DNA from: JAYQKL01 sp049890195
GTDB lineage: Bacteria > Pseudomonadota > Alphaproteobacteria > RS24
DNA length: 64,000 nucleotides
Direction: 5' to 3'
NCBI GenBank assembly: GCA_049890195.1
Contig: JBMHBY010000009.1
Coordinates: 108,771 to 172,770 of the forward strand
Positions 17,352-26,154 of the stretch are shown here, piece after piece. A program made the position numbers and the translations under genes. Numbering within the stretch: the first letter of the stretch is position 1; each line of letters starts with the position of its first letter. Under the pieces are notes generated by a model. The model was not told the origin of the DNA and made no database searches. It saw only the letters and a list, made by a program, of their open reading frames with translations.

Positions 17352-19240
17352 TGTTGTTGCGCGCTGGTGTTGGCTTCCAAAACCTGCTGATCAATCCTTA
17401 CACCATAGCCGTCTTGCAGGGCCCGCAAAAGCTGATTGAGTAGGTTTTCGTTAAAACGGTTTGTTTCTTCAGAGACGATCTGTGCGAATTCAGCTGACCT
17501 GTCCTTGTCCGGCACATTGACTTTCTCAAGCCGCATGACAATCAGGCTTTCCCCGAAACCGACTTTGCCATAGGTGAAGGCGCCTTCTTCAACCTCAAAC
17601 AGGCTGGCGACGGCCTCGCGGGAGAATGTTTCATTGCTGGTTGAGCGTAACAGCGGCGGTGAGGTCAGCGGGGACTTGCCCAATTCATCGGCAAGTGCCG
17701 TCAGGCTTTTGCCTTCATTGCCCTTTTCGACAAAATGCTCGGCAAGGCCAATGAGAAGGGCCCGCCGTTCCTGCGCCTGCCATTGGGAGCGGGCCTTTTC
17801 GCGCACTTCATCAAACGGGCTGATGCGCGATGGTTTGATGCCGTCCATGCGAACCCAGTAGGTTCCGCCGTCAGAGGTCTCATAGGGCGGGAGGTCCTGA
17901 CCCAATTCGTTCTCAAACAAAACTGCCTGCAGGTCGGTCAAACGGTTCAGAACCTCAGGCTTGTTGCCGTCTTTGCCGATACCGTTGAGGTCGATCTGGT
18001 CAATTTGAACCAGCTCAAGGTCATAAATGCGGGCGATGCCCTCCAGAGTTGTGCCTTGTGCGCGCTCATCCTCAATTTTTTCCGAAATCAAAATGACTTC
18101 CTCGGTCGCTTTATCCAGCGAAAGCAAGGTTCGGATTTGCTCTTTCACGCTTTCAAAATCCTGCATGGTCTGCGGCGTGATTTTCCGGACCCGCAGGATG
18201 ACCTGCCCCAGCGGTCCTTCCTGTATGCCGCTGTTTTCCCCTTCTGCAGTGCTGAAGGCAATGTCAGCAAGTTCCGGAGCAATGAAATCGTTTCTGGTTA
18301 CAGAGCCAAGGTCGGTATCCTCAGACGACAAGCCGAGTGATGCGGCGATTTCATCGAATGTGCCCCCTTCGGCCAGCATCGCTCTGGCTTTGGCGATTTC
18401 CTCATCATCGGCAAGCACCATCTGATCGACATCGCGGGTTTCAGGTTCGACAAAAGTGTCCTGGATGTTTTCAAATTCCTCAAAGAGCTCATCATCGCTG
18501 ATGGTCACTGTGTCGGCCAGTTTTTTCGGGTCGAGAATGATCAGGGTCGCGGAGCGGCGTTCCGGTTCGGTGAAAATGTTTGGTGCCTGGTCATAAAAGC
18601 TGCGTAATTCCTCTTCTGACGGTTCATTGATTTCATCAATGCTGTCCATTTGCAGCACAACATATTCCGCCACCCGCGTTTCCAGCAGATAGTTGAACAC
18701 AAGCTCATTCATGCTGGCCGGTGAACGAACCGCATTGCCGACTGCATCCAGCAACTGCCGACGGGTCTCGAACAGGCGTCTGTCGCGGACAAATATTTTT
18801 TCCGTCAACCCATTGCCCTGCAACAGACGTTGAAATGTCGGGCGGTCAAAGCGTCCATTGGGTCCGGCGAAGGCCGGGTCGGAAACGATTTTCTGGGCGA
18901 TGATGTCATCGCTGACAGCAAGGCCCAAGTCTTCTCCCAGCTGGTCAAAGGTCGCCATGGCCAACATGTCGGCCAACACCTGCCGGTCGAGGCCCAAGGC
19001 GCGTCCCTGGTCAAGTGTCAGGGGTTCGTTCAACTGGCGTGACAGAAAATCAAGTTCCCGCGCATAGCGGTACCTGAATTCGTTGGTCGGTATATCGCGG
19101 TCCCCGACCGATGCAATCGTGCCTCTACTGAAGCCGTTGAAGACATCAGAGACGCCCCAGGCTGCAAAAGCGACAACCAAAAGGCCGATTAACAGAAGGC
19201 CGAAAAAACCTCCAATATACGATTTCATTTTACTCAGCAT
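17348..19240 (-). CDS. ppiD: PpiD/SurA-type periplasmic peptidyl-prolyl isomerase and chaperone
   Basis: Inner-membrane-anchored folding factor that faces the periplasm and works near the Sec translocon. The 630-residue product has one N-terminal membrane helix (about residues 10-32, GGFFGLLLIGLLVVAFAAWG), a SurA_N-like chaperone domain (about 35-220), a parvulin-type rotamase region (about 250-370, degenerate) and a long C-terminal chaperone part. It is the first gene of the ppiD-trpEGDC set and is divergent from tpiA; both are ordinary alphaproteobacterial neighbours. Enzyme activity is uncertain because the parvulin core is poorly conserved in this family. Confidence 0.88.
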   Translation of the reverse strand: MLSKMKSYIGGFFGLLLIGLLVVAFAAWGVSDVFNGFSRGTIASVGDRDIPTNEFRYRYARELDFLSRQLNEPLTLDQGRALGLDRQVLADMLAMATFDQLGEDLGLAVSDDIIAQKIVSDPAFAGPNGRFDRPTFQRLLQGNGLTEKIFVRDRRLFETRRQLLDAVGNAVRSPASMNELVFNYLLETRVAEYVVLQMDSIDEINEPSEEELRSFYDQAPNIFTEPERRSATLIILDPKKLADTVTISDDELFEEFENIQDTFVEPETRDVDQMVLADDEEIAKARAMLAEGGTFDEIAASLGLSSEDTDLGSVTRNDFIAPELADIAFSTAEGENSGIQEGPLGQVILRVRKITPQTMQDFESVKEQIRTLLSLDKATEEVILISEKIEDERAQGTTLEGIARIYDLELVQIDQIDLNGIGKDGNKPEVLNRLTDLQAVLFENELGQDLPPYETSDGGTYWVRMDGIKPSRISPFDEVREKARSQWQAQERRALLIGLAEHFVEKGNEGKSLTALADELGKSPLTSPPLLRSTSNETFSREAVASLFEVEEGAFTYGKVGFGESLIVMRLEKVNVPDKDRSAEFAQIVSEETNRFNENLLNQLLRALQDGYGVRIDQQVLEANTSAQQQ

Positions 19241-19403
19241 GGTGGGTAATCTTTCCTTGAACTTTGAGGGGCATCATAATCAGGCGTCTGCGATTTCACA
19301 AGCTATAACCATGATTCACAGCGATATTTCAGTGTTCAGGGTTTTGCTTTTGCTTCTCCGGTGTCTGATGTAGAGTGCTGTCTGTTCAATGGAGGGAATT
19401 CCG

Positions 19404-20165
19404 ATGGCTGTAACGGGCGTAAAAGTCAAACCATTAATCGCCGGAAACTGGAAAATGAATGGCGGGCGCAAAGGGATGACCCAGCTCAAGTCCTTGGTGC
19501 AAAGACTTACACAGGTCCAGGTGCGCGCAGACATCATGATTTGCCCGCCATCACTTGACATCAGTGCCGCATCGGAGATCACCAAAGGTTCAAAGGTGAC
19601 AATTGGCGGGCAGGACTGTCACGCCAACCCTGACGGCCCGCATACAGGGGACATTTCAGCAGCGATGTTGAAGCAATTTGGTGTGAAGGCTGTAATTGTC
19701 GGTCATTCGGAACGGCGCAGGGATTACACAGAAACCGACAAGGGTATCAAAGCCAAGGCTGAGGCGGCGGTTGAGGCCGGTTTGTCGCCGATCGTTTGCA
19801 TCGGTGAAACTTTGCAAGAGCGCAAGGCCGGCAAAACCCTTCGCGTGGTCGGGGCCCAGTTGCGCGGTTCATTACCTGACACTGATATGCCCGACAAAGT
19901 GGTTGTGGCCTATGAGCCGGTCTGGGCCATCGGCACCGGTTTGACGCCGACGCCGGATCAGGTGGCGCAGGTGCATTTGCATATCCGCAAGGCACTGATA
20001 CGTCGGTATGGAGCGGGGGGCGCTGCCATACGCATACTTTATGGCGGTTCCGTCAATCCGGGCAATGCCGCCGAGTTGCTTGGTATCGAACATGTCAACG
20101 GGGCTTTGGTCGGGGGCGCCAGCCTCAAGTCGGCTGATTTCATAAAGATTATTACCGCCGCATAA
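19404..20165 (+). CDS. tpiA: Triose-phosphate isomerase
   Basis: Interconverts dihydroxyacetone phosphate and glyceraldehyde 3-phosphate. The 253-residue product has IAGNWKMNGG (Asn and Lys of the active site), VGHSERR (His), VVAYEPVWAIGTG (Glu and the flexible loop) and ILYGGSVNPGN. I choose the ATG at 19404, which follows GGAGGG by 8 nt; an in-frame ATG at 19389 lies upstream of that ribosome binding site. The gene is 163 nt from the divergent ppiD start. Confidence 0.97.
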   Translation: MAVTGVKVKPLIAGNWKMNGGRKGMTQLKSLVQRLTQVQVRADIMICPPSLDISAASEITKGSKVTIGGQDCHANPDGPHTGDISAAMLKQFGVKAVIVGHSERRRDYTETDKGIKAKAEAAVEAGLSPIVCIGETLQERKAGKTLRVVGAQLRGSLPDTDMPDKVVVAYEPVWAIGTGLTPTPDQVAQVHLHIRKALIRRYGAGGAAIRILYGGSVNPGNAAELLGIEHVNGALVGGASLKSADFIKIITAA

Positions 20166-20239
20166 ATCAAATCAAGGCTGGATTTTTCCCCGATGATGCG
20201 ATACACAATGGGCAAATTTGAACCATTTGGAGTTGTCTC

Positions 20240-20590
20240 ATGACCGAAACTTTGCTGGTCATACACATTTTTATCGCTCTGGCCATGATTGTTCTGGTGC
20301 TGCTGCAACGCTCGGAAGGCGGGGCGCTGGGCATTGGCGGCGGTCAGGGCGGAGGCATGTTTTCAGGTCGCGGCGTAGCCGACACCTTGACCCGTGTGAC
20401 GACTTTTCTAGCCATTGCATTTTTCCTGACCAGCATCGGGCTGACCATTTTGTCCGGCATGGAAGCGTCTGATTCCGTCCTCGACGGGTTTGCCGATCCG
20501 CAGGAAACGGATGTTTTCCAGGCGCCGGCCCCACAACTGCCCGAAGGGTTTGGGTCTGACGGCAGCCTGCCTGACCTGCCGACACAGTAA
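20240..20590 (+). CDS. secG: Preprotein translocase subunit SecG
   Basis: Small subunit of the SecYEG channel. The 116-residue product has two membrane helices (about residues 2-20 and 52-72) joined by the conserved LLQRSEGGALGIGGGQGGGMFSGRG loop region (Gly-rich, about 22-46), and an acidic, Pro-rich C-terminal tail as in other alphaproteobacteria. It stands between tpiA and pyrG, its usual place. Confidence 0.94.
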   Translation: MTETLLVIHIFIALAMIVLVLLQRSEGGALGIGGGQGGGMFSGRGVADTLTRVTTFLAIAFFLTSIGLTILSGMEASDSVLDGFADPQETDVFQAPAPQLPEGFGSDGSLPDLPTQ

Positions 20591-20663
20591 TATCCCATTT
20601 TTTTTTCATCTGGGCGCACTTTAGTCTCGCCTAATCGCGCGCCTATGTGTATTCTACAAACCC

Positions 20664-22292
20664 ATGGCGCGATTCATTTTCATCACTGGCGGCGTGGTTT
20701 CCTCTCTGGGAAAAGGTATCACCTCCGCAGCCCTTGGGGCATTGTTGCAGGCCCGTGGTTACAGCGTACGGTTGCGCAAGCTTGACCCATATTTGAACGT
20801 TGACCCCGGCACGATGAGCCCTTACCAGCACGGCGAGGTGTTTGTGACCGATGACGGGGCCGAGACCGATCTTGACCTTGGGCATTATGAGCGCTTCACC
20901 GGAGTGCCCGCCAGCAAGGGCGATAATGTCACCACCGGGCAGATTTATTCAGAGATCATTGCCAAGGAACGACGCGGGGATTACCTGGGCGGTACAGTGC
21001 AGGTCATTCCGCATGTGACGGACGCCATCAAGGAATTTGTCCTGAGCGATGTTGAGGATGTGGATTTTGTGTTGTGTGAGATTGGCGGCACGGTCGGGGA
21101 TATTGAGGCGCTGCCGTTTTTTGAGGCGATCCGACAACTTGGCAATGAGTTGCCGCGTGGTCAGGCCGTTTATATTCATCTGACATTGCTGCCGTTCATT
21201 CCGGCGGCAGGGGAGATGAAAACAAAGCCGACACAGCACTCGGTCAAGGAATTGCGGTCAATCGGCATTCAGCCGGATGTGCTGATGTGCCGGTGTGACC
21301 GTCCAATCCCGGAGGGTGAAAAGCGCAAAATTGCCCTGTTCTGCAATGTCCGAGAAAGCGCGGTGATTGAGGCCAGGGACGTGGACAACATTTATGCCGT
21401 GCCCGAAGCCTATCATGCCGAAGGACTGGATGACGAGGTGCTGGCTGCGTTTGGTCTGGACGGCGAAGACCGGCCGGACCTGTCACGCTGGCAGGAGGTG
21501 TTGACTTCAATCCGTGAGCCTGAGGGGGAGGTGAATATCGCGATTGTTGGCAAATACACCGAGTTGAAGGATGCTTACAAGTCCCTGATCGAGGCGCTGC
21601 ATCACGGTGGTATCGCCAACCGGGTAAAGGTGAACCTGGATTGGATTGACGCCCAGATTTTTGAAACGGAGGATGTGGTCAGCCGACTTGAAAAGGTTGA
21701 CGGCATTTTGGTGCCTGGTGGTTTCGGTGAGCGCGGTGCGGAGGGCAAGATTGCAGCGGCGCATTTTGCCCGGACCCATAATGTGCCCTATTTCGGCATT
21801 TGTTTCGGCATGCAGATGGCGGTTTTGGAGGCGGCGCGGCACATGGCGGGCATTAAGGATGCGAGTTCCTCCGAATTCGGTGAAAACGGTACGGCGCTGG
21901 TTGGTCTGATGACCGAGTGGCTTGACGGCGACCAGTTGGAAAAGCGGGGCATTGATACAGACTTGGGCGGAACGATGCGGCTTGGCGCCTTTGATGCTGC
22001 GTTGAGCAACGGGTCGCGGGTGGCCGAAATCTATGGGACTGACAGTATTTCCGAACGCCACCGCCATCGTTACGAGGTCAATATGGCTTATCGTGCACAA
22101 CTTGAGAAGGCCGGTCTGGCGTTTTCCGGAACTTCGCCGGACGGTTTGTTGCCTGAGATTGTCGAAATCCCCGAGCATCCCTGGTATATTGGCGTGCAGT
22201 TCCATCCGGAGTTGAAATCGCGGCCGTTTGAACCGCATCCGTTGTTCGCCTCCTTCATTGCCGCAGCAATACAGCAAAGCAGGCTGGTTTAA
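20664..22292 (+). CDS. pyrG: CTP synthase
   Basis: Aminates UTP to CTP with glutamine. The 542-residue product has the N-terminal synthetase domain (FITGGVVSSLGKGITSAALG, a P-loop) and the C-terminal class I amidotransferase domain with GICFGMQMAV (nucleophile Cys) and GVQFHPELKSRP (His, Glu). The start ATG at 20664 gives the conserved MARFIFITGG. Length is typical. kdsA starts 19 nt downstream. Confidence 0.97.
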   Translation: MARFIFITGGVVSSLGKGITSAALGALLQARGYSVRLRKLDPYLNVDPGTMSPYQHGEVFVTDDGAETDLDLGHYERFTGVPASKGDNVTTGQIYSEIIAKERRGDYLGGTVQVIPHVTDAIKEFVLSDVEDVDFVLCEIGGTVGDIEALPFFEAIRQLGNELPRGQAVYIHLTLLPFIPAAGEMKTKPTQHSVKELRSIGIQPDVLMCRCDRPIPEGEKRKIALFCNVRESAVIEARDVDNIYAVPEAYHAEGLDDEVLAAFGLDGEDRPDLSRWQEVLTSIREPEGEVNIAIVGKYTELKDAYKSLIEALHHGGIANRVKVNLDWIDAQIFETEDVVSRLEKVDGILVPGGFGERGAEGKIAAAHFARTHNVPYFGICFGMQMAVLEAARHMAGIKDASSSEFGENGTALVGLMTEWLDGDQLEKRGIDTDLGGTMRLGAFDAALSNGSRVAEIYGTDSISERHRHRYEVNMAYRAQLEKAGLAFSGTSPDGLLPEIVEIPEHPWYIGVQFHPELKSRPFEPHPLFASFIAAAIQQSRLV

Positions 22293-22311
22293 AGCATTAG
22301 AAAGTCATAAT

Positions 22312-23163
22312 ATGACATTGTTAAAACTTGATAATTATGATGTTTCAATTGGCAAAGGGGCGCCGCTGACCGTCATGGCCGGACTGAATGTTCTGGAGGA
22401 TGAAGGTCTGGCGCTTGAGGTGTGTGCTGAACTGAAAAGCATCTGTACGGAGCTTGGCCTGCCTTACATCTTCAAGGCCAGTTTCGACAAGGCCAACCGC
22501 TCATCAATCGCCAGTTATCGCGGGCCGGGCTTGGATTCCGGCCTGTCCATGCTGTCGGCGGTCAAAGCGGCGCATCATGTTCCGGTCGTCACCGATATTC
22601 ACGAGCCTGCGCAGGCGGAGATTGTCGCCGATGTGGCCGAAATCGTCCAGCTGCCGGCCTTTTTGGTGCGCCAGACGGATCTGGTGGTGGCTGCAGCCAA
22701 GGCGGTTGCCGAGCGCGGCGGCTGGCTGCATGCCAAAAAAGCCCAGTTTCTGGCACCTTGGGATTGCGCCAACATTGTCTCCAAATGCCGTGAAGTGGCG
22801 TCTGACATCAAGCTCATACTGTGCGACCGCGGCACCAGCTTCGGTTACAACAACCTCGTGGTGGACATGCTGGGTATTCCGGAAATGAAAAAACTCGGCG
22901 TGCCGGTGACGATGGACGCGACCCATGCCGTGCAGTTGCCCGGGGCCGACCCGCGCACCGGCGGCGCATCCACCGGTGGCCGGCGCGAGGGGGTCAGCGT
23001 GCTGGCGAAATCCGCGGTGGCGGCAGGGGCGGATGGTGTGTTTCTGGAGTTTCACCCGCGCCCGGATGACGCCTTGTGTGACGCGCCAAGCTGTCTTGAC
23101 CTGAAGGACGCCCATGCGCTTCTGAGCACCCTGAAAGCCCTGCACGAAACCGTTAACGCCTGA
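22312..23163 (+). CDS. kdsA: 3-deoxy-8-phosphooctulonate synthase (KDO-8-P synthase)
   Basis: Condenses arabinose 5-phosphate and phosphoenolpyruvate to KDO 8-phosphate for the lipopolysaccharide core. The 283-residue product has FKASFDKANRSS, TDIHEP, LPAFLVRQTDL, DRGTSFGYNNLVVDM and DATHAVQLPG, all family hallmarks. I start at the ATG at 22312; the frame is open back into pyrG but the family begins here. It links to the lipid A genes earlier in the window by function only. The usual downstream eno is replaced by an SLC13-type transporter. Confidence 0.96.
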   Translation: MTLLKLDNYDVSIGKGAPLTVMAGLNVLEDEGLALEVCAELKSICTELGLPYIFKASFDKANRSSIASYRGPGLDSGLSMLSAVKAAHHVPVVTDIHEPAQAEIVADVAEIVQLPAFLVRQTDLVVAAAKAVAERGGWLHAKKAQFLAPWDCANIVSKCREVASDIKLILCDRGTSFGYNNLVVDMLGIPEMKKLGVPVTMDATHAVQLPGADPRTGGASTGGRREGVSVLAKSAVAAGADGVFLEFHPRPDDALCDAPSCLDLKDAHALLSTLKALHETVNA

Positions 23164-23174
23164 GCGGTTTTTTC
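23147..23174 (+). terminator. Rho-independent terminator after kdsA
   Basis: Arms AAACCG (23147-23152) and CGGTTT (23165-23170) with a 12-nt loop are followed by a T run. The hairpin includes the kdsA stop codon, so termination would occur within a few bases of the end of the gene. Confidence 0.6.
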
Positions 23175-23245
23175 GATTTTGGCTTTGCTATCAGGGTCTG
23201 AATGGCCCATCATGCCTGAAAAGAAACTGAAAAAAAGAGGGTGAC

Positions 23246-24712
23246 ATGAAAGCCATCACACAAAACCTGTCCGCCAATTCCCGTTTGTTGAAAATCCTTG
23301 CCGGTCCGCTGCTGGCCTTGCCGGTCGTGCTGACGGATTTCGCCGGCCTGTCGGTGACGGGCGAGCGGATGCTGGCGGTGGCTGTGCTGATGGCCGTTTG
23401 GTGGGCGGTCGAGGCGTTTCCTTTAGCGGTGACGTCTTTGGTGCCGTTGATCCTGTTGCCGGCACTCGGCATCATGCCGATGCCGGAGGTCGCCGGCAGT
23501 TACACGCACCCGATCACGTTTTTGCTGTTCGGCGGCTTTGTGCTGGCCATTGCCATTGAAAAATGCGGCCTGCATGAGCGCACGGCCTATAAATTCCTCA
23601 GCCTGCTCGGGGTCAATGCCCGTTATCTGGTCGGCGGGTTGATGCTGGTGGCCGGCTTCACCAGCATGTGGATCACCAACACCTCGACGACCCTGATGCT
23701 GCTGCCGGTGGCGATTTCCATGACCCTGATGATCCGCGAGAACTTCAGCCATCTTGAGGCCAAGCAGTTGGATGATTTTGATGTTGCGGTGTTTCTGGGG
23801 CTGGCGCACGGGGCAACCCTGGGCGGCATTTCAACCGTCATCGGCACGGCGCCCAACGCCTATGCCGCCGGTTTCATTGAGTCCAGTTTCGGGGTGGAGA
23901 TCAGTTTCGCGCAATGGATGAGTTTCGGGGTGCCGTTGATGTTGGTCATGCTGCCGCTGACCTGGCTGGTGCTGACGCGGCTGATGCATCCGGTGGATTT
24001 TGAGATCACCGGTGAAATGCGCGGCCTGATGGCCGACAAGCTGAAGGCTCTGGGCACATTTTCAACCGCGGAGAAGCGGGTGCTGGCGGTGTTTGCCGTC
24101 ACGGTGCTGGCCTGGATGTCGCGTAAATATGTCACCGGGTCGCTTGGCCTGACCGGCATCACCGACACGACCGTCGCCATCGGCGCGGTGTTTCTGCTGT
24201 TTTTGATTCCGGCCGGCGACCGCCCGGGCACACTGATGACCTGGCCCGACATGAACAGGCTGCCCTGGGGCGTGCTGCTGCTGTTCGGCGGCGGTTTTGC
24301 GCTGGCGGCCGGCATTTCCGGTTCGGGCCTGAGCGGCTGGATCGGCAGCCGGCTGGCGCCGATCGGTGTGGCGCCGGTTTTTGTCATTCTGCTGTGTATC
24401 GCCGCCGTCATCATTTTCCTGACCGAGATCACCAGCAACACGGCGACGACGACGACCTTCCTGCCGGTGGTGGCGGCCTTGGCGCTGGAGATCGGCCAGC
24501 CGTCTTTGCAGCTGGTCATTCCGGCGGCGCTGGCGGCCAGCTTCGCCTTCATGTTTCCGGTGGCGACCCCGCCCAATGCGATTGTGTTCGGCTCCGGCAA
24601 GGTCAAGATCGGCCACATGCTGCGCGCCGGGCTGGTGTTGAATCTCCTCAGCATTGTGGTGCTGACCCTGTTTGCGCTGTATTTTCTGCCGCTGATGCTT
24701 GATCTGGGCTGA
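23246..24712 (+). CDS. SLC13/DASS family sodium-dependent anion transporter
   Basis: Inner-membrane symporter for di- or tricarboxylates or sulfate; the substrate cannot be read from the sequence. The 488-residue product has about 12 hydrophobic segments and the two Na+-site repeats of the family: MWITNTSTTLMLLP (about residue 145) and EITSNTATTTTFLPV (about residue 395, with the SNT tripeptide). WWAVEAFPLAVTSLVPL near residue 55 is also typical. The start follows AAAAAGAGGGTGAC. The gene is markedly GC-rich (for example 46 of 60 bases at 24301-24360) compared with the genes before it. Confidence 0.9.
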   Translation: MKAITQNLSANSRLLKILAGPLLALPVVLTDFAGLSVTGERMLAVAVLMAVWWAVEAFPLAVTSLVPLILLPALGIMPMPEVAGSYTHPITFLLFGGFVLAIAIEKCGLHERTAYKFLSLLGVNARYLVGGLMLVAGFTSMWITNTSTTLMLLPVAISMTLMIRENFSHLEAKQLDDFDVAVFLGLAHGATLGGISTVIGTAPNAYAAGFIESSFGVEISFAQWMSFGVPLMLVMLPLTWLVLTRLMHPVDFEITGEMRGLMADKLKALGTFSTAEKRVLAVFAVTVLAWMSRKYVTGSLGLTGITDTTVAIGAVFLLFLIPAGDRPGTLMTWPDMNRLPWGVLLLFGGGFALAAGISGSGLSGWIGSRLAPIGVAPVFVILLCIAAVIIFLTEITSNTATTTTFLPVVAALALEIGQPSLQLVIPAALAASFAFMFPVATPPNAIVFGSGKVKIGHMLRAGLVLNLLSIVVLTLFALYFLPLMLDLG

Positions 24713-24815
24713 ACCGGAAACCCGCGCCGCGCTCATTGCAGGACGGCTGACAAAGCCCCATGACTTGTGCTAACATGCTGATGGACTGCGCAAAATAAGA
24801 ATAATGGAGCGGCCC

Positions 24816-25040
24816 ATGCAGGAATACCAGTTCGTGCCGTATTTGATGCAAACCTGGCGCGAGACCAATGACACGGTCAAAATCATCGCCATTGTCGGTC
24901 TGTACCTCACCATCAACATGGTGGTTGCGATTTTGTCGCTCGGACGGCTGTGGCTGCGCTACCGCTATGCCGAGCGCCGCCGCCAGGAACGCCAGCGCGC
25001 CGCCGTCGTGCAGCTTTACAAACACCGCGACACAGGGTGA
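24816..25040 (+). CDS. Small single-helix membrane protein, unknown function
   Basis: I do not recognise this 74-residue product. It has one membrane helix (about residues 25-43, KIIAIVGLYLTINMVVAIL) followed by a very basic tail (RLWLRYRYAERRRQERQR), so an N-out/C-in topology is likely. The ATG at 24816 has GGAG 8 nt upstream; the in-frame ATG at 24804 has no such site. Composition matches the GC-rich transporter gene upstream. It may be a small accessory protein or an orphan; the coding call rests on the ribosome binding site, the well-formed helix and the positive-inside tail. Confidence 0.55.
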   Translation: MQEYQFVPYLMQTWRETNDTVKIIAIVGLYLTINMVVAILSLGRLWLRYRYAERRRQERQRAAVVQLYKHRDTG

Positions 25041-25134
25041 CGTCAAGCGGATGCGGGCGCGGGCGCACAAGGATTGCAGCCCCGGGAAGGAGGGGCTAAA
25101 GTGTCGGCAAGAAGAATAAGAAGAGAGTATTTAA

Positions 25135-26058
25135 ATGACTTTCAAAGAAGTGACCATTCAAACACCTGATGGTGGCGAGTTCGGCGATTACATCGTTTTT
25201 GCTGATGAGTCAGGTGATCATGGCACCAAAAATATTGATCCTGATTATCCTCTGTTTGTTCTGCTCTGCTGTGTAATCAAAAAACCCACATATATTGAGG
25301 AAATCATTCCTGCGATGACGGGGTTGAAGTTCAAATATTGGGGGCACGACACAGTTATTCTGCATGAAAACGATATACGTAAGAACTGGACGGGTGATTG
25401 GGTTTTTTTAAGGGACGCGAAAGTCCGAGAGAACTTCTTAAAGGATATAGAGGGTATTCTGGAACGGAGTGATTTCCAGGTTTTCGGTTGTATCGTTGAT
25501 AAGCGTGAGAAGCCAAAAAACTTTCAGTTGAATCTTTATGAAGTGGCTCTGCAACATTGTTTGACGGCATTGACTCTTTGGCTGGCAGACCGGAATGAAT
25601 TTGGCAAAAAATACCATATCATTTGTGAAAGTCGTGGGGGCAGAGAGGACTTCAAGCTTAAAGAGGAGTTTCGGAGAATGCAGCGGAATTCAACAACGGT
25701 GGCAATAGCTACAGGAGTGTTTGCGGAAGAGTTTGATGAAGAAGGCCACCCCGTCAATATATCCTTTGAACCAGGTCTCAAAATTGATAATTTAGAGCTC
25801 TTGATTAACGATAAAAAAGTGAACTCTGTCGGTTTGCAGATTGCTGATTTGTTGGTGCGCCCATTGGGTTTGTCATATTTTAGGCCACAGCAAAATAATC
25901 GTGCTTTGGCAATCATTAAGCAGAAAATACCGACCATAAAGACAAGAGGTTGTGAGAGGCCTTATGCGGTAACTCTTGTAAAGATGAATAAAGACACAAG
26001 AAGTTACACGGCCCAAGGGTTTTCTCTGATCGAAAAACAAAAAGCCCCAGATAACTGA
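25135..26058 (+). CDS. DUF3800 domain protein
   Basis: The 307-residue product fits the DUF3800 family, whose function is unknown and which has a predicted RNase H-like core. Visible landmarks are VFADESGDHG (about residue 20), the FVLLCCVI strand, LHENDIRKNW (about 79), CIVDKREKP (about 120), IICESRGGREDFKLKEEF (about 162) and LQIADLLVRPLG near residue 240; the Asp/Glu residues in these segments would form the acidic centre. Family members are common on mobile elements and in defence regions. The gene is AT-richer (26 of 60 GC at 25561-25620) than both flanks, which suggests transfer. No partner gene is attached, so a complete defence system is not visible. Confidence 0.75.
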   Translation: MTFKEVTIQTPDGGEFGDYIVFADESGDHGTKNIDPDYPLFVLLCCVIKKPTYIEEIIPAMTGLKFKYWGHDTVILHENDIRKNWTGDWVFLRDAKVRENFLKDIEGILERSDFQVFGCIVDKREKPKNFQLNLYEVALQHCLTALTLWLADRNEFGKKYHIICESRGGREDFKLKEEFRRMQRNSTTVAIATGVFAEEFDEEGHPVNISFEPGLKIDNLELLINDKKVNSVGLQIADLLVRPLGLSYFRPQQNNRALAIIKQKIPTIKTRGCERPYAVTLVKMNKDTRSYTAQGFSLIEKQKAPDN

Positions 26059-26065
26059 GGCTTTT
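26040..26065 (+). terminator. Rho-independent terminator overlapping the end of the DUF3800 gene
   Basis: AAAGCCCCAG (26041-26050), loop ATAA and CTGAGGCTTT (26055-26064) form a 9-pair stem with one C/A mismatch, followed by T residues. The stop codon of the DUF3800 gene is inside the 3' arm. The gene therefore carries its own terminator, as cargo genes often do. Confidence 0.7.
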
Positions 26066-26099
26066 GCCGACCGGGATGTCCCAATCCATATTTTGAATA

Positions 26100-26154
26100 T
26101 AGGTATTATTTACCTAATTGTCAATTTTGAGAACACCGAGGTATGTTTACCTAA
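26100..26154. repeat. Pair of short inverted repeats AGGTA-N4/5-TACCT
   Basis: TAGGTA-TTATT-TACCTA lies at 26100-26116 and AGGTA-TGTT-TACCT at 26139-26152, so the same palindrome occurs twice about 38 nt apart. Both are in the gap between the DUF3800 terminator and the end of xthA, where neither gene has a promoter; the second overlaps the xthA stop codon. Function unknown. Confidence 0.6.

Noticed and set aside
23860..24654. 264-codon minus-strand frame inside the SLC13 gene
   Set aside because: The high GC content of this gene removes stops on the other strand; the plus-strand frame has the membrane helices and Na+-site motifs.
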